Assembly (NCBI GenBank): GCA_902631135.1
Contig: CACOXL010000003.1
Coordinates: 1 to 55,717 of the forward strand
DNA length: 55,717 nucleotides
Direction of reading: 5' to 3'
Source of the DNA: an uncultured Pelagibacteraceae bacterium
GTDB taxonomy: Bacteria; Pseudomonadota; Alphaproteobacteria; Pelagibacterales; Pelagibacteraceae
How positions within the stretch are numbered: the stretch's first letter is position 1; every line of letters begins with the position of its first letter. This document shows, one piece after another, positions 34,532-42,950 of the stretch. A model generated the notes under the pieces. It had not been told where the DNA came from and searched no databases. It worked only from the letters and a program-made list of their open reading frames with translations. The translations under genes were made by a program, and so were the position numbers.

Positions 34532-35279
34532 AAATAGAATTATTCCCTGTTTGGATGTTAAAAATGGACGTGTTGTTAAAGGTATCAATTTTATTGATTT
34601 AAAGGATGCAGGAGATCCTGTAGAGCAAGCGAAAATTTATAGTGATGGTGGGGCGGATGAAATTTGTTTTTTAGATATAACTGCATCTAATGAAAATAGA
34701 GATATTATCTATGATGTTGTAAAAAAAACTTCGAAAAAATGTTTTGTCCCTTTGACAGTGGGTGGCGGAATCAGAAGTGTAGAAGATATAAATAAATTAC
34801 TTAATTGTGGTGCAGATAAAGTTTCAATTAATACTACTGCAGTTGAAAATTCAAAAGTAGTTATTGAAAGTTCAAAAAAATTTGGGTCTCAATGCATTGT
34901 TGTTGCAATAGACGCAAAAAAGAATGGAGATAAATGGGAAGTATTTACACATGGAGGAAGAAATAATAGTGGAATTGATGCCTTAGAGTATGCAAAACAA
35001 ATGGAAGAAAATGGCGCAGGAGAGTTATTAGTTACTTCAATGGATAGAGATGGAACACAAATTGGTTATGATATCGATTTAATGTCTAAAATTTCATCTA
35101 AAGTTAATATTCCATTAATTGCATCAGGTGGAGTGGGGAATTTAGATCATCTGGTTGATGGAATTCAATCAGGTAAAGCTAGTGCTGTTTTGGCAGCATC
35201 CATATTTCATTATGGAAAATATTCAGTTAAGGAAGCTAAGGAATATTTGGACTCGAAAGGAATACCTGTTAGAATTTAG
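34524..35279 (+). CDS. hisF: Imidazole glycerol phosphate synthase, cyclase subunit
   Basis: HisF uses ammonia from HisH to form imidazole glycerol phosphate and AICAR. The 251-residue TIM barrel has [16 protein letters not shown] with the catalytic Asp, [27 protein letters not shown] with the second catalytic Asp, and [11 protein letters not shown]. The AICAR it releases is a substrate of PurH, encoded elsewhere in this window. Confidence 0.98.
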   Translation: MLKNRIIPCLDVKNGRVVKGINFIDLKDAGDPVEQAKIYSDGGADEICFLDITASNENRDIIYDVVKKTSKKCFVPLTVGGGIRSVEDINKLLNCGADKVSINTTAVENSKVVIESSKKFGSQCIVVAIDAKKNGDKWEVFTHGGRNNSGIDALEYAKQMEENGAGELLVTSMDRDGTQIGYDIDLMSKISSKVNIPLIASGGVGNLDHLVDGIQSGKASAVLAASIFHYGKYSVKEAKEYLDSKGIPVRI

Positions 35280-35280
35280 T

Positions 35281-35562
35281 ATGTTAAGCACTCTAGAAAA
35301 TTTATTCAATCTTGCAAGAGAAAGAAAAAGATCTCCTGTTGATGGATCCTATACTAACAAATTACTCAGCGATAAATCTTTGAGCAAAGAGAAGATCTTG
35401 GAAGAAATTAATGAACTTATCGAAGCTGTAGAAAATAATTCAAACAAAATTCATGAAGCTGCAGATGTTTTTTATCATTTAATAATGTATTTAGAGGCTA
35501 ATGATGTAAAAATAGAAGATGTTATGAATGAACTGAACAAAAGAAAAAATGACTTACGATGA
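35281..35562 (+). CDS. hisE: Phosphoribosyl-ATP pyrophosphatase
   Basis: HisE removes pyrophosphate from phosphoribosyl-ATP early in histidine synthesis. The 93-residue protein has TLENLFNLARERKR, the GSYTNKLL segment, KILEEINELIEAVE and EAADVFYHLIMYLE, the MazG-like helical metal-binding site. The ORF track starts at 35155 inside hisF, but ATG 35281, one base after the hisF stop, gives the normal family length. Its 3' end overlaps the HIT gene by 14 bases. Confidence 0.95.
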   Translation: MLSTLENLFNLARERKRSPVDGSYTNKLLSDKSLSKEKILEEINELIEAVENNSNKIHEAADVFYHLIMYLEANDVKIEDVMNELNKRKNDLR

Positions 35563-35914
35563 CAATAACATTTTTGCTAAAATTTTAAGAGGAGAAATTC
35601 CTTGTAAAAAAATTTATGAAGATGACTTTGTGTTATCTTTTCATGATATAAACCCTCAAAAAAAAATTCATGCTCTAGTAATACCTAAGGGCAAATATAT
35701 GGATCTTGATGATTTTAGTGAAAAAGCTACTTCAGATGAAATGGTTGGATTGCTAAAAGGAATAAATATTGTCGCAAAAAAATTGGGTATATCGGTTAAT
35801 ACTGGCAAAGGTTATAGAGCATTGGCTAATATCAGTGAGCATGGAGGCCAAGAAGTACCTCACTTACATTTTCATTTGTTTGGGGGTGAAAAAGTTGGCA
35901 AGATGGTTGAGTGA
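35549..35914 (+). CDS. HIT-family nucleotide hydrolase (HinT-like)
   Basis: The 121-residue protein is a histidine-triad hydrolase of the HinT/PKCI branch. It has NIFAKILRGEIPCKKIYEDD at the N-terminus, VLSFHDINPQKKIHALVIPK, and the catalytic triad HLHFHLFGG near the C-terminus. HinT cleaves phosphoramidates such as aminoacyl-AMP. Overlap with hisE (14 bases) and with the following GNAT gene (4 bases, GTGA) places it in the his transcription unit, although it has no known role in histidine synthesis. Confidence 0.93.
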   Translation: MTYDDNNIFAKILRGEIPCKKIYEDDFVLSFHDINPQKKIHALVIPKGKYMDLDDFSEKATSDEMVGLLKGINIVAKKLGISVNTGKGYRALANISEHGGQEVPHLHFHLFGGEKVGKMVE

Positions 35915-36405
35915 ATAAAATAGATAGAAATTATTTAGAAATATATTCGATTAACGACTTAGTTGAGTCAACTCGTCCTTCAAAAGAATTTAATGTAGAT
36001 TTAATTGATCCACCTAATTTTCAATTAAATAGATTTTTTTATAAAAATATAGGTAAAAATCATAAGTGGGTTGATAGATTGGCTTGGAATGAAAGACAAT
36101 GGATCGATTATTCATCAAGTAAAAATGTTAAAACATATGTGTTGAAAAAGAACAATGATTTTGTGGGTTATTTTGAGCTGAACATTCATCAAGATGAAAT
36201 TGAGATAGCTTATTTAGGTTTACTTGAGGAATACCATAATAAAAAATTAGGATCCTACTTGTTATCAATAGCAATTAAAAAATCTTTTTCTAACAAACCA
36301 AAAAGAGTTTGGGTTCACACTTGTTCTTTAGATCATAAAAATGCTTTAAATAATTATATTTCAAGAGGCATGAAGGTTTTCAAAAAAGAAACAATTACAA
36401 TTTAG
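35911..36405 (+). CDS. GNAT-family acetyltransferase
   Basis: The 164-residue protein has a GNAT fold signature: VGYFELNIHQDEIEIAYLGLLEEYHNKKLGSYLLSIAIKKSF, covering the acetyl-CoA binding strand and helix, then VWVHTCSLDHKNALNNYISRGMKVFKKE. The start is GTG 35911, overlapping the HIT stop (GTGA). The substrate is unknown. Its stop is one base from the convergent lolA stop, with no room for a hairpin terminator. Confidence 0.85.
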   Translation: MNKIDRNYLEIYSINDLVESTRPSKEFNVDLIDPPNFQLNRFFYKNIGKNHKWVDRLAWNERQWIDYSSSKNVKTYVLKKNNDFVGYFELNIHQDEIEIAYLGLLEEYHNKKLGSYLLSIAIKKSFSNKPKRVWVHTCSLDHKNALNNYISRGMKVFKKETITI

Positions 36406-36406
36406 A

Positions 36407-36955
36407 TTAATTTTGAGTTGGCAGTCTGAATAAGTTTTTTTTGAATTTTTGGTTTTTTTTAATTGAATTCAAATAAGTTATACTGAGATTTTGATAAATA
36501 TCTGTAGTTTGCCAACCAATTAAATTAAAGTTTTTTTTATCAAAAAAAATATTTATTTCATTTTCATTTTCAAAAAAGATGAAATTAATGTATTTATTAT
36601 CTATATCTATTTCGCTTAAATTTTTTATTTTATCCAATAAAAATTCTTTATCTAAAATTAAATTTAGAGGTGTTTTTTCAATTGGATAAATATAAAAACT
36701 ATTAGTTGTTTTAATTACTAATGATCTACCATTAGAAACTAATTTTTTTTTATTTTTAAGATTGTAATTACAGAAAATTTTCTTTGGGTATTCAAGTTGG
36801 CAATTACCATTTTCAATTTTTCCATTTATATTTTGTTCGAAATTAAATGACAAATTTTTGATATTTTCTAAATTTTGAATTATATTTTCTTTAATAGATG
36901 CAGCTACTGGATTTGTATAAAGTAATATAAATAAAAAAAATAAATACTTTTTCAT
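36407..36955 (-). CDS. lolA: Outer-membrane lipoprotein carrier protein LolA-like
   Basis: LolA shuttles lipoproteins across the periplasm. The 182-residue protein begins with a signal peptide (MKKYLFFLFILLYTNPVAA) followed by NIIQNLENIKNLSFNFEQNINGK, the start of the LolA fold. Next come ENGNCQLEYPKKIFCNYN, SNGRSLVIKTTNSFYIYP and NLIGWQTTDIYQNLSITYLN. Divergence is high but length and order fit. It overlaps the ftsK stop by 4 bases; ftsK-lolA is a common pair. Confidence 0.87.
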   Translation of the reverse strand: MKKYLFFLFILLYTNPVAASIKENIIQNLENIKNLSFNFEQNINGKIENGNCQLEYPKKIFCNYNLKNKKKLVSNGRSLVIKTTNSFYIYPIEKTPLNLILDKEFLLDKIKNLSEIDIDNKYINFIFFENENEINIFFDKKNFNLIGWQTTDIYQNLSITYLNSIKKNQKFKKNLFRLPTQN

Positions 36956-39069
36956 TTAAGAACATCACGTTTTCCAACGTGATTTGCCTTGCTCACAATT
37001 CCATCAGCTTCCATCATGTCAATTATTCTCGCAGCACGGTTATAGCCAATTTGTAATTTTCTTTGTAAGAAAGATGTTGATGCCTTACCCTCAGATTTAA
37101 TCATTTCCACTGCAGTTTGATAAAGTTCATCTATTTCTCCTTGGTTTTTGGAACTTTCATTGATTTCTTTTTCATCTACAAAATTTAATATTTCATCTAT
37201 ATAATCAGGCTCCTCTTGTGATCTGAGAAAATTATTTATCTTTTCTATTTCATTATCGGATACAAATGGTGCATGAATCCTAACCATTCTATTCGCTGAT
37301 GACATGTAAAGCATATCACCTTTTCCTAATAATTGCTCAGCTCCTTGTTCTCCTAAAATAGTTCTACTATCTATTTTTGATGTTACTTGGAATGATATTC
37401 GTGTTGGGAAGTTTGCTTTAATTGTTCCAGTGATTACATCTACGCTAGGTCTCTGTGTTGCCATGATAATATGAATTCCAGCTGCTCTTGCCATTTGAGA
37501 TAATTTCTGAATATAATTTTCAATTTCTTTTCCAGCAACCAACATTAAATCTGACATTTCATCAACTACTACAACGATGTAGGGCATTGGGAGTTTATGT
37601 TTTGAATTATATCCATCAATATTTCTAACACCTTCTTTTGTCATTAGTCTGTATCTACTCTCCATTTCTTTGACAACCCATCCTAAAACGGAAGCAGCTT
37701 TTTTTGCTTCTGTGATTACTGGACAAAGCAAATGTGGGACACCTTCATAAGTTGATAATTCTAACATTTTTGGATCTATCAGAATAAATTTACATTTATC
37801 AGGTGAATGACGATATAGGAGGGATAGTATAATTGTATTGATACAAACTGATTTTCCTGAACCAGTTGTACCTGCAATCAATAAATGAGGCATAGATGTC
37901 AAATCTCCTATAATTGCTTTGCCAGAAATATTTTTTCCTAAAGCAATTGGTAATTTTATTTCTTTTCTTTTAAAATCAGAATTACTTAAGATTTCACTTA
38001 AATAAACATTTTCTCTAGATGAATTTGGAAGTTCTATACCAACTGTATTACTTCCAGGAATAATAGATATTCTTGCAGATTCAGAACTAGTGTTTCTAGC
38101 TATGTCGTCAGAAAGATTTATAATTTTTGATACTTTGATACCTGCAGCAGGTTCAAATTCATTTAAAGTAACTACAGGACCATGACTTACTTTTTTTATT
38201 TTTCCATTAACACCAAAATCTAAAAGTATTTTTTCTAAAAACTTTGGATCGAAATTTTCATTTTGGTTTAATTTTTCTCTTTCTTTTTTATTAGGTATTT
38301 TTAATAAATCAATTGAAGGCAAATGAAACTTTTTTTTATTTTGAGAAATAGTATTTTCTGCTTTGATAAATGGTAAATCTTCTTGTATTAAATTTTTAAT
38401 TTCTTCTTGGGGTATATATTGATTTATTAATTCATTTTTATTTGTATAATTTTTAGTCTCTTCTTTAGTGAACAATCTTTTTGTAATTCGTAGCAAATTT
38501 TTTAAATTAAGATTAATACTAAATAAAAATAAAATTGAAGTTAAAATTATTAAAAAATAATAAGCAAAATTTTCGTAAGGTTTTATTAATGAATTTATAA
38601 AAGTTTCGACTAAATAATTTCCTACAAAACCCCCATTACCATTAATGTAAAGATTAAATGACTCATCATGAAAATAATTAAAAAATAACGATCCAATCAG
38701 ACAATATAGTATTAAAAAAAATAAATTTTCAATAAATATAAAAAATTCTTTTCTTCTAAATATGTTTATTCCTGAGAAGAAAAAAGTAAGTGGAACCAAA
38801 AAAGAAATCAAACCAACAGATTGAAAAAAGAGATCTGAAGTATAGCTTCCTTGAAATCCTAAAAAATTATTAATTTCGGTATTTTCTGGAAAAATAAAAT
38901 TGGGATCGTCAGGAGAATAAGAAACCAGTGATAAAAGTAATAAAATACCTATAATTGAAATAAAAATACCTGATATTTCAATCAATCTTTTAACGATAAA
39001 AATTAGTACAGTATTAGCTAGTTTTTTTATATCCATATTAGATGAATCAAATATACCACTTTGTATCAT
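36952..39069 (-). CDS. ftsK: DNA translocase FtsK
   Basis: FtsK pumps chromosome termini across the septum and links division to dimer resolution. The 705 residues contain about four transmembrane helices (residues 20-200), a short linker (roughly 210-280, reduced compared with E. coli), the RecA-like motor with Walker A AGTTGSGKSVCIN and Walker B VVVVDEMSDLM, and the C-terminal winged-helix gamma domain (DELYQTAVEMIKSEGKASTSF). The start at 39069 is the track choice; ATG 39036 (MDIKKLANTV) is an equally good start. Confidence 0.96.
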   Translation of the reverse strand: MIQSGIFDSSNMDIKKLANTVLIFIVKRLIEISGIFISIIGILLLLSLVSYSPDDPNFIFPENTEINNFLGFQGSYTSDLFFQSVGLISFLVPLTFFFSGINIFRRKEFFIFIENLFFLILYCLIGSLFFNYFHDESFNLYINGNGGFVGNYLVETFINSLIKPYENFAYYFLIILTSILFLFSINLNLKNLLRITKRLFTKEETKNYTNKNELINQYIPQEEIKNLIQEDLPFIKAENTISQNKKKFHLPSIDLLKIPNKKEREKLNQNENFDPKFLEKILLDFGVNGKIKKVSHGPVVTLNEFEPAAGIKVSKIINLSDDIARNTSSESARISIIPGSNTVGIELPNSSRENVYLSEILSNSDFKRKEIKLPIALGKNISGKAIIGDLTSMPHLLIAGTTGSGKSVCINTIILSLLYRHSPDKCKFILIDPKMLELSTYEGVPHLLCPVITEAKKAASVLGWVVKEMESRYRLMTKEGVRNIDGYNSKHKLPMPYIVVVVDEMSDLMLVAGKEIENYIQKLSQMARAAGIHIIMATQRPSVDVITGTIKANFPTRISFQVTSKIDSRTILGEQGAEQLLGKGDMLYMSSANRMVRIHAPFVSDNEIEKINNFLRSQEEPDYIDEILNFVDEKEINESSKNQGEIDELYQTAVEMIKSEGKASTSFLQRKLQIGYNRAARIIDMMEADGIVSKANHVGKRDVLK

Positions 39070-39099
39070 CTAATTTTTATTGTTAAAATTAAAAATATT

Positions 39100-40173
39100 A
39101 TGAAAGTATGTATTTTAGGAGGTGGTCTAACTAGCTTAACTTTGGCTAAAACTTTAGTTAACCAGGGAATATATGTTGATATTTTTTCTGGAGATAACAA
39201 GCATACTCAAAATAAAATTCGAACAATAGGAATCTCGAAATCCAATATTGAATTTTTTAATGAAAATATATTAAATATTAAAAAATTATCATGGAATATA
39301 AATAGAATAGAAATTTATAGTGATAGTTTTGGTGAAGAAAAAATATTAAATTTTGACAATAATGATGATCAATTATTCTCATTAATTAAAAATAATGAAT
39401 TATCTAATTATTTGAATGATGAATTAAGAAAAAATAAACATTTCCAAATCAAGAAAACTTTTAGAAATTATGACTTAATTACCAAAAATTATGATTTGGT
39501 TTTTAATTGTGATCCAAATAATCATCTTTCAAGAAATATTTTTTATAAGAAAATTGATAAAAACTACAAAAGTTTTGCATATGCAACAATTATTCATCAT
39601 AAAAAAGTAATCAAAAACGATATTGCAAAACAGGTATTTACAAAAAATGGTCCTTTTGCGTATTTACCAATCTCTCAAACTGAAACTTCAATTGTTTATT
39701 CCGTAAAAGGTAATAAAAATGCTAATTTAGAAGAATATATAAAAAAATATAATACAAAATATTTGATAACAAAAATTGAAAAACCAATTAAATTTGAATT
39801 AAGATCATCAAATTTAAGATCATATTATCATAAAAATATTTTAGCATTTGGGGACACTTTGCATAAATTACATCCTTTGGCAGGGCAAGGTTTTAATATG
39901 TCAATAAGAGATATTAGAGAAATTTTAAAATTGATAAAATTTAGAATTAATCTTGGTTTACCATTAGATACGTCTATTTTTTCAAATTTTGAAAATAAAA
40001 CTAAGCATAAGAATTTTATTTTTTCTCAAAGCATAGATTTCATTCATGAGTTTTTTAATTTTGAAAAAGATTTTAATATTCCATTTTTAAGCAAATCTGT
40101 AAAATTTTTAGGAGAAAATAAATTATTAAACAAATCTTTTAAAAAAATAGCTGATCAAGGATTTATGATCTGA
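39100..40173 (+). CDS. UbiH/UbiF/Coq6-family FAD-dependent hydroxylase
   Basis: The 357-residue flavoprotein has the N-terminal FAD motif VCILGGGLTSLTLAKTL and the second FAD motif AFGDTLHKLHPLAGQGFNMSIRDI, the hallmark of ubiquinone-biosynthesis ring hydroxylases. Which ring position it hydroxylates cannot be read from sequence. The start is taken at ATG 39100 (MKVCILGGG), since the track start at 39061 adds a non-conserved leader overlapping divergent ftsK. It is followed after 3 bases by the DUF5672 gene. Confidence 0.9.
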   Translation: MKVCILGGGLTSLTLAKTLVNQGIYVDIFSGDNKHTQNKIRTIGISKSNIEFFNENILNIKKLSWNINRIEIYSDSFGEEKILNFDNNDDQLFSLIKNNELSNYLNDELRKNKHFQIKKTFRNYDLITKNYDLVFNCDPNNHLSRNIFYKKIDKNYKSFAYATIIHHKKVIKNDIAKQVFTKNGPFAYLPISQTETSIVYSVKGNKNANLEEYIKKYNTKYLITKIEKPIKFELRSSNLRSYYHKNILAFGDTLHKLHPLAGQGFNMSIRDIREILKLIKFRINLGLPLDTSIFSNFENKTKHKNFIFSQSIDFIHEFFNFEKDFNIPFLSKSVKFLGENKLLNKSFKKIADQGFMI

Positions 40174-40176
40174 TTT

Positions 40177-40893
40177 ATGATAGAAATTAATTGTCAAAAT
40201 TATTTAAACCAATTCATAAACAAAAAAATTACATTTAATCATAAAGATGATGCTAAAAATTTAATGTTAATTGTAGAGACAAGATTATCTCTAAATTTAA
40301 TTCTTGTGATAAAAAATGCTATTGAGAAGTTGCCAAATTTTAATTTAATGTTAGTCAGTACGAAGCCAATAATAGAATATGTTCAAAATGTTTTCGGGAA
40401 AATTTCGAATACAGCTACTATAAATAAATCAAAAATTAGTTTATTAGAATACTCTGAACTTTTAAGGAGTCCTGAATTATGGAAAAGTATCAAGGAAGAG
40501 CGTATTTTAGTTTTTCAATCAGATTCATTAATTCTTAGGAAAATTTCTGAAACAGAATTTTCAAATTTATCAATGTTGGGCCCAGTTTGTGTAAATTTTA
40601 ATGATGAAAAAAAATTTATTATGAATGGTGGATTTAGTTTTAGAGATAAAAAATTAATGCTGGAACTTTGTAAAAATGAGATAATAACTTCAAAAATTGA
40701 AGATATTTTTTTTACAGAACAAATAAGAAAATTTTATCCTGAATTAATGCCATCAATAAGTGAATGTAATGATTTTGCAATTGAATCTGGTGGAAATAAA
40801 TTTAAAGCAAAAGGAATTCACGGAACTGACAAATATTATTATTCGTATGATAATTTTAAGGAATTATTTGATATATTAAAAAATGCAAATTAA
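40177..40893 (+). CDS. DUF5672-like putative glycosyltransferase
   Basis: The 238-residue protein resembles DUF5672 proteins: LMLIVETRLSLNLILVIKNAIEKL at the start, a central EERILVFQSDSLIL with the acidic DxD-like position, LGPVCVN, and MNGGFSFRDKKLMLELC. These are features of nucleotide-sugar transferases, usually found in polysaccharide gene sets. The donor and acceptor are unknown. It follows the UbiH-like gene by 3 bases. A convergent LON-domain gene ends 7 bases away. Confidence 0.68.
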   Translation: MIEINCQNYLNQFINKKITFNHKDDAKNLMLIVETRLSLNLILVIKNAIEKLPNFNLMLVSTKPIIEYVQNVFGKISNTATINKSKISLLEYSELLRSPELWKSIKEERILVFQSDSLILRKISETEFSNLSMLGPVCVNFNDEKKFIMNGGFSFRDKKLMLELCKNEIITSKIEDIFFTEQIRKFYPELMPSISECNDFAIESGGNKFKAKGIHGTDKYYYSYDNFKELFDILKNAN

Positions 40894-40899
40894 ACTTTA

Positions 40900-41547
40900 T
40901 TATTGAATTGTAGTATTATTAAAATCATCATAAGTGTAAGTGCTTAATATTTCAGAAATTTTTGTCTTCCTAGTAGCTAAATCTTTCGATTCTAACAAAA
41001 CTTGTTTTTCCTCTAAGCTGAATGGAGATGCCATTGCTAGAGCATTAATAGTTTCATTCAAATTTTGTTTTTCGAGTGCTTTCCAATTAATAATAAAACC
41101 TCTTTTTTCAAATAGTGATTTAAGATTTTTAAAAATAAGCTCTAAGTCAGTAAATTTAATTTTTTCATTTTTTTCAGTCAAATCATCTAAGTATTCTTCA
41201 AAATTTACCTCAAATTCTCTGTATTTTTTATTTGATCCAATTTCTTTGATAGTTTTAAATCTAATTAAACCTTTTAATTCAATTAAAAACCTACCTCCTT
41301 TAATTTCTTTAAAATTTGTTATTTTGCCTAAACATCCGATTTGATGAAGATCTATTATTTTGTCATTAATATTTTTTGAAGACCTAGGTTGTATCATCCC
41401 AATAAATTTATCGTTATTCATACTATCATTAACCATATCTACATATCTTGGTTCAAATATATTTAAAGGGACGGACGTATTAGGAAAAATAATGAAATTA
41501 CTAAGAGGAAAAACTGCGATTTTTTTTGGTAAATCTTCTTTTTTCAT
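40900..41547 (-). CDS. LON substrate-binding domain protein
   Basis: The protein (215 residues from ATG 41547) is a stand-alone Lon N-terminal domain: KKIAVFPLSNFIIFPNTSVPLNIFEPRYVDMVNDSM, IGMIQPR, LHQIGCLGKITNFKEIKGGRFLIELKGLIRFKTI, and SPFSLEEKQVLLESKDLATRKTKI. There is no AAA+ or protease domain. Such proteins are common in alphaproteobacteria and their role is unclear; substrate recognition or proteostasis is inferred. The track start at 41565 adds six residues before a better placed Met. Confidence 0.9.
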   Translation of the reverse strand: MKKEDLPKKIAVFPLSNFIIFPNTSVPLNIFEPRYVDMVNDSMNNDKFIGMIQPRSSKNINDKIIDLHQIGCLGKITNFKEIKGGRFLIELKGLIRFKTIKEIGSNKKYREFEVNFEEYLDDLTEKNEKIKFTDLELIFKNLKSLFEKRGFIINWKALEKQNLNETINALAMASPFSLEEKQVLLESKDLATRKTKISEILSTYTYDDFNNTTIQ

Positions 41548-41616
41548 TTTTTTTGAATATAACATATTTAATATTACTTGAATTAAAAAAAACTTCTAAT
41601 TATATTGCAAACGTGT

Positions 41617-41691
41617 GCGGGCATAGCTCAGTGGTAGAGCGTCTCGTTGCCAACGAGAAGGTCGAGGGTTCGACCCCCTTTGCCCGCTCCA
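41617..41691 (+). tRNA. tRNA-Gly (anticodon GCC)
   Basis: The cloverleaf is complete: acceptor GCGGGCA (41617-41623) pairs with TGCCCGC (41681-41687), D arm GCTCAGTGGTAGAGC, anticodon stem TCTCG/CGAGA with loop TTGCCAA (anticodon GCC at 41649-41651), and T arm GAGGGTTCGACCCCC. The discriminator base is T and CCA is encoded (41689-41691). GCC reads GGC and GGU glycine codons. Confidence 0.98.
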
Positions 41692-41701
41692 ATTATTTAT
41701 T

Positions 41702-42613
41702 GTGATAAAATCTAAAATAATTACTAAAATATTTCAAAATTTCTTGAACAATAAAGATATTAGATCATTTAAGAGCAATCCTTTTTATTATGTAATTTTT
41801 AGAATTATAAGAAATTTTTTAGTTAACGATATAATAATTCAGATTTATAAGTTTAAAGTATTTGGAAGTATTAAAAAAAATTTTACATCATATTTTTTAC
41901 TAAAAAAATGTGAATTCGGAGATTACCATGAACTTAATACTATAAATAGACTCTCAAATTATAAAAAAATTCTTTTAGTAGACTGTGGCTGTAATTATGG
42001 TTTTTATTCATTTTACACGGCGTCAATCTCAAAAAAAAATAATGTAATATCTATAGAGGCATCAACTCATACTTCAAATGAATTTTTAAAAAATTATAAA
42101 TTAAATAATTTTAGAAATATTACTTTTATAAATAAAGCTGTTTCTGACAAAGATAATGAAGAACTTCATTTTAATGAAAGTGAAAATGATTGGGAAAGTT
42201 CTTTGACGCATGATCATTTTAATATCAAAAGTGTAAACAAAATCAAAACTATAAAAATTGATACTTTACTTCAAGCATACAACTTAAGGGATTTTTTAAT
42301 ATTCATTAAGTTAGATATTGAGGGTCATGAAATGAATGCAATAGATGGTGCACTCAATACAATTAAAAATTTCTCTCCAATAATAATCATTGAATTTTCT
42401 AAATATATTTTTGCTGATTTTAAAAATATTAATTTTTTAAAAAATTTTTTAAAAAATTATGATTATCAGATTTATAATATTCAAAAAAATAAAGTTGAAT
42501 TAGATAATGTTCTTGAAAGTATAAATAAATTGACTAAAAGACACAAAACAATTGGTAATTATTATTTAATTAAAAATTCATCTAATAATTTAAAATTATT
42601 TAAAAATGACTGA
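41702..42613 (+). CDS. FkbM-family methyltransferase
   Basis: The 303-residue protein has a SAM-dependent methyltransferase fold of the FkbM type: LLVDCGCNYGFYSFYTA (SAM-binding motif I), VISIEASTHTSNEFLKNYKLN, ITFINKAVSD, and the diagnostic IFIKLDIEGHEMNAIDGAL. FkbM proteins O-methylate sugars or small molecules, often in surface glycan sets. The start is GTG 41702, only 10 bases after the tRNA-Gly CCA end, so it may be read through from the tRNA promoter. It overlaps the pterin dehydratase gene by 8 bases. Confidence 0.88.
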   Translation: MIKSKIITKIFQNFLNNKDIRSFKSNPFYYVIFRIIRNFLVNDIIIQIYKFKVFGSIKKNFTSYFLLKKCEFGDYHELNTINRLSNYKKILLVDCGCNYGFYSFYTASISKKNNVISIEASTHTSNEFLKNYKLNNFRNITFINKAVSDKDNEELHFNESENDWESSLTHDHFNIKSVNKIKTIKIDTLLQAYNLRDFLIFIKLDIEGHEMNAIDGALNTIKNFSPIIIIEFSKYIFADFKNINFLKNFLKNYDYQIYNIQKNKVELDNVLESINKLTKRHKTIGNYYLIKNSSNNLKLFKND

Positions 42614-42950
42614 ACTTTTTAAAAAAAAATGTCTCCCATGTGAGGGAAATATCTCAGCCTTTGATTTATCAGAGATTCATAATTATCAAAAAAAAGTTGA
42701 TGGTTGGGATATTATAAAGAATAAACAAAATATTTATTATCTAGAAAAGAAATTTGTTTTTAGTAATTTTTTACAAAGTCAAAAATTTATAAATGAAGTA
42801 GGAAAAATTTCTGAAGCTGAGGGACATCATCCTGATATAAGTTTTGGTTGGGGTTATGCAAAAATAAATATATCAACACACGCTATTAAAGGTCTTTCAG
42901 AAAATGATTTTATTTTAGCAGCTAAAATTGATAAAATAATTAATGTCTAA
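42606..42950 (+). CDS. phhB: Pterin-4a-carbinolamine dehydratase
   Basis: The 114-residue protein has the PCD fold with the catalytic EGHHPDISFGWGYAKINISTHAIKGLSENDFILAAKID motif. It dehydrates 4a-hydroxytetrahydropterin and recycles pterin cofactors. No aromatic amino-acid hydroxylase is seen in the window; many bacteria keep the gene without one, and links to molybdopterin or folate salvage are proposed. It overlaps fkbM by 8 bases and convergent purH by 11. Confidence 0.92.
   Translation: MTELFKKKCLPCEGNISAFDLSEIHNYQKKVDGWDIIKNKQNIYYLEKKFVFSNFLQSQKFINEVGKISEAEGHHPDISFGWGYAKINISTHAIKGLSENDFILAAKIDKIINV

Noticed and set aside
35155-35280. Extended N-terminus of HisE
   Set aside because: This part is an out-of-frame reading of the hisF 3' end; ATG 35281 gives the normal HisE length.
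40940-41344. 134-aa plus-strand ORF over the LON-domain gene
   Set aside because: Antisense shadow; the minus-strand frame encodes a clear LON domain.
41692-42950. Genomic island integrated at tRNA-Gly
   Set aside because: No integrase, no repeat of the tRNA 3' end was seen downstream, and composition matches the surrounding genome.
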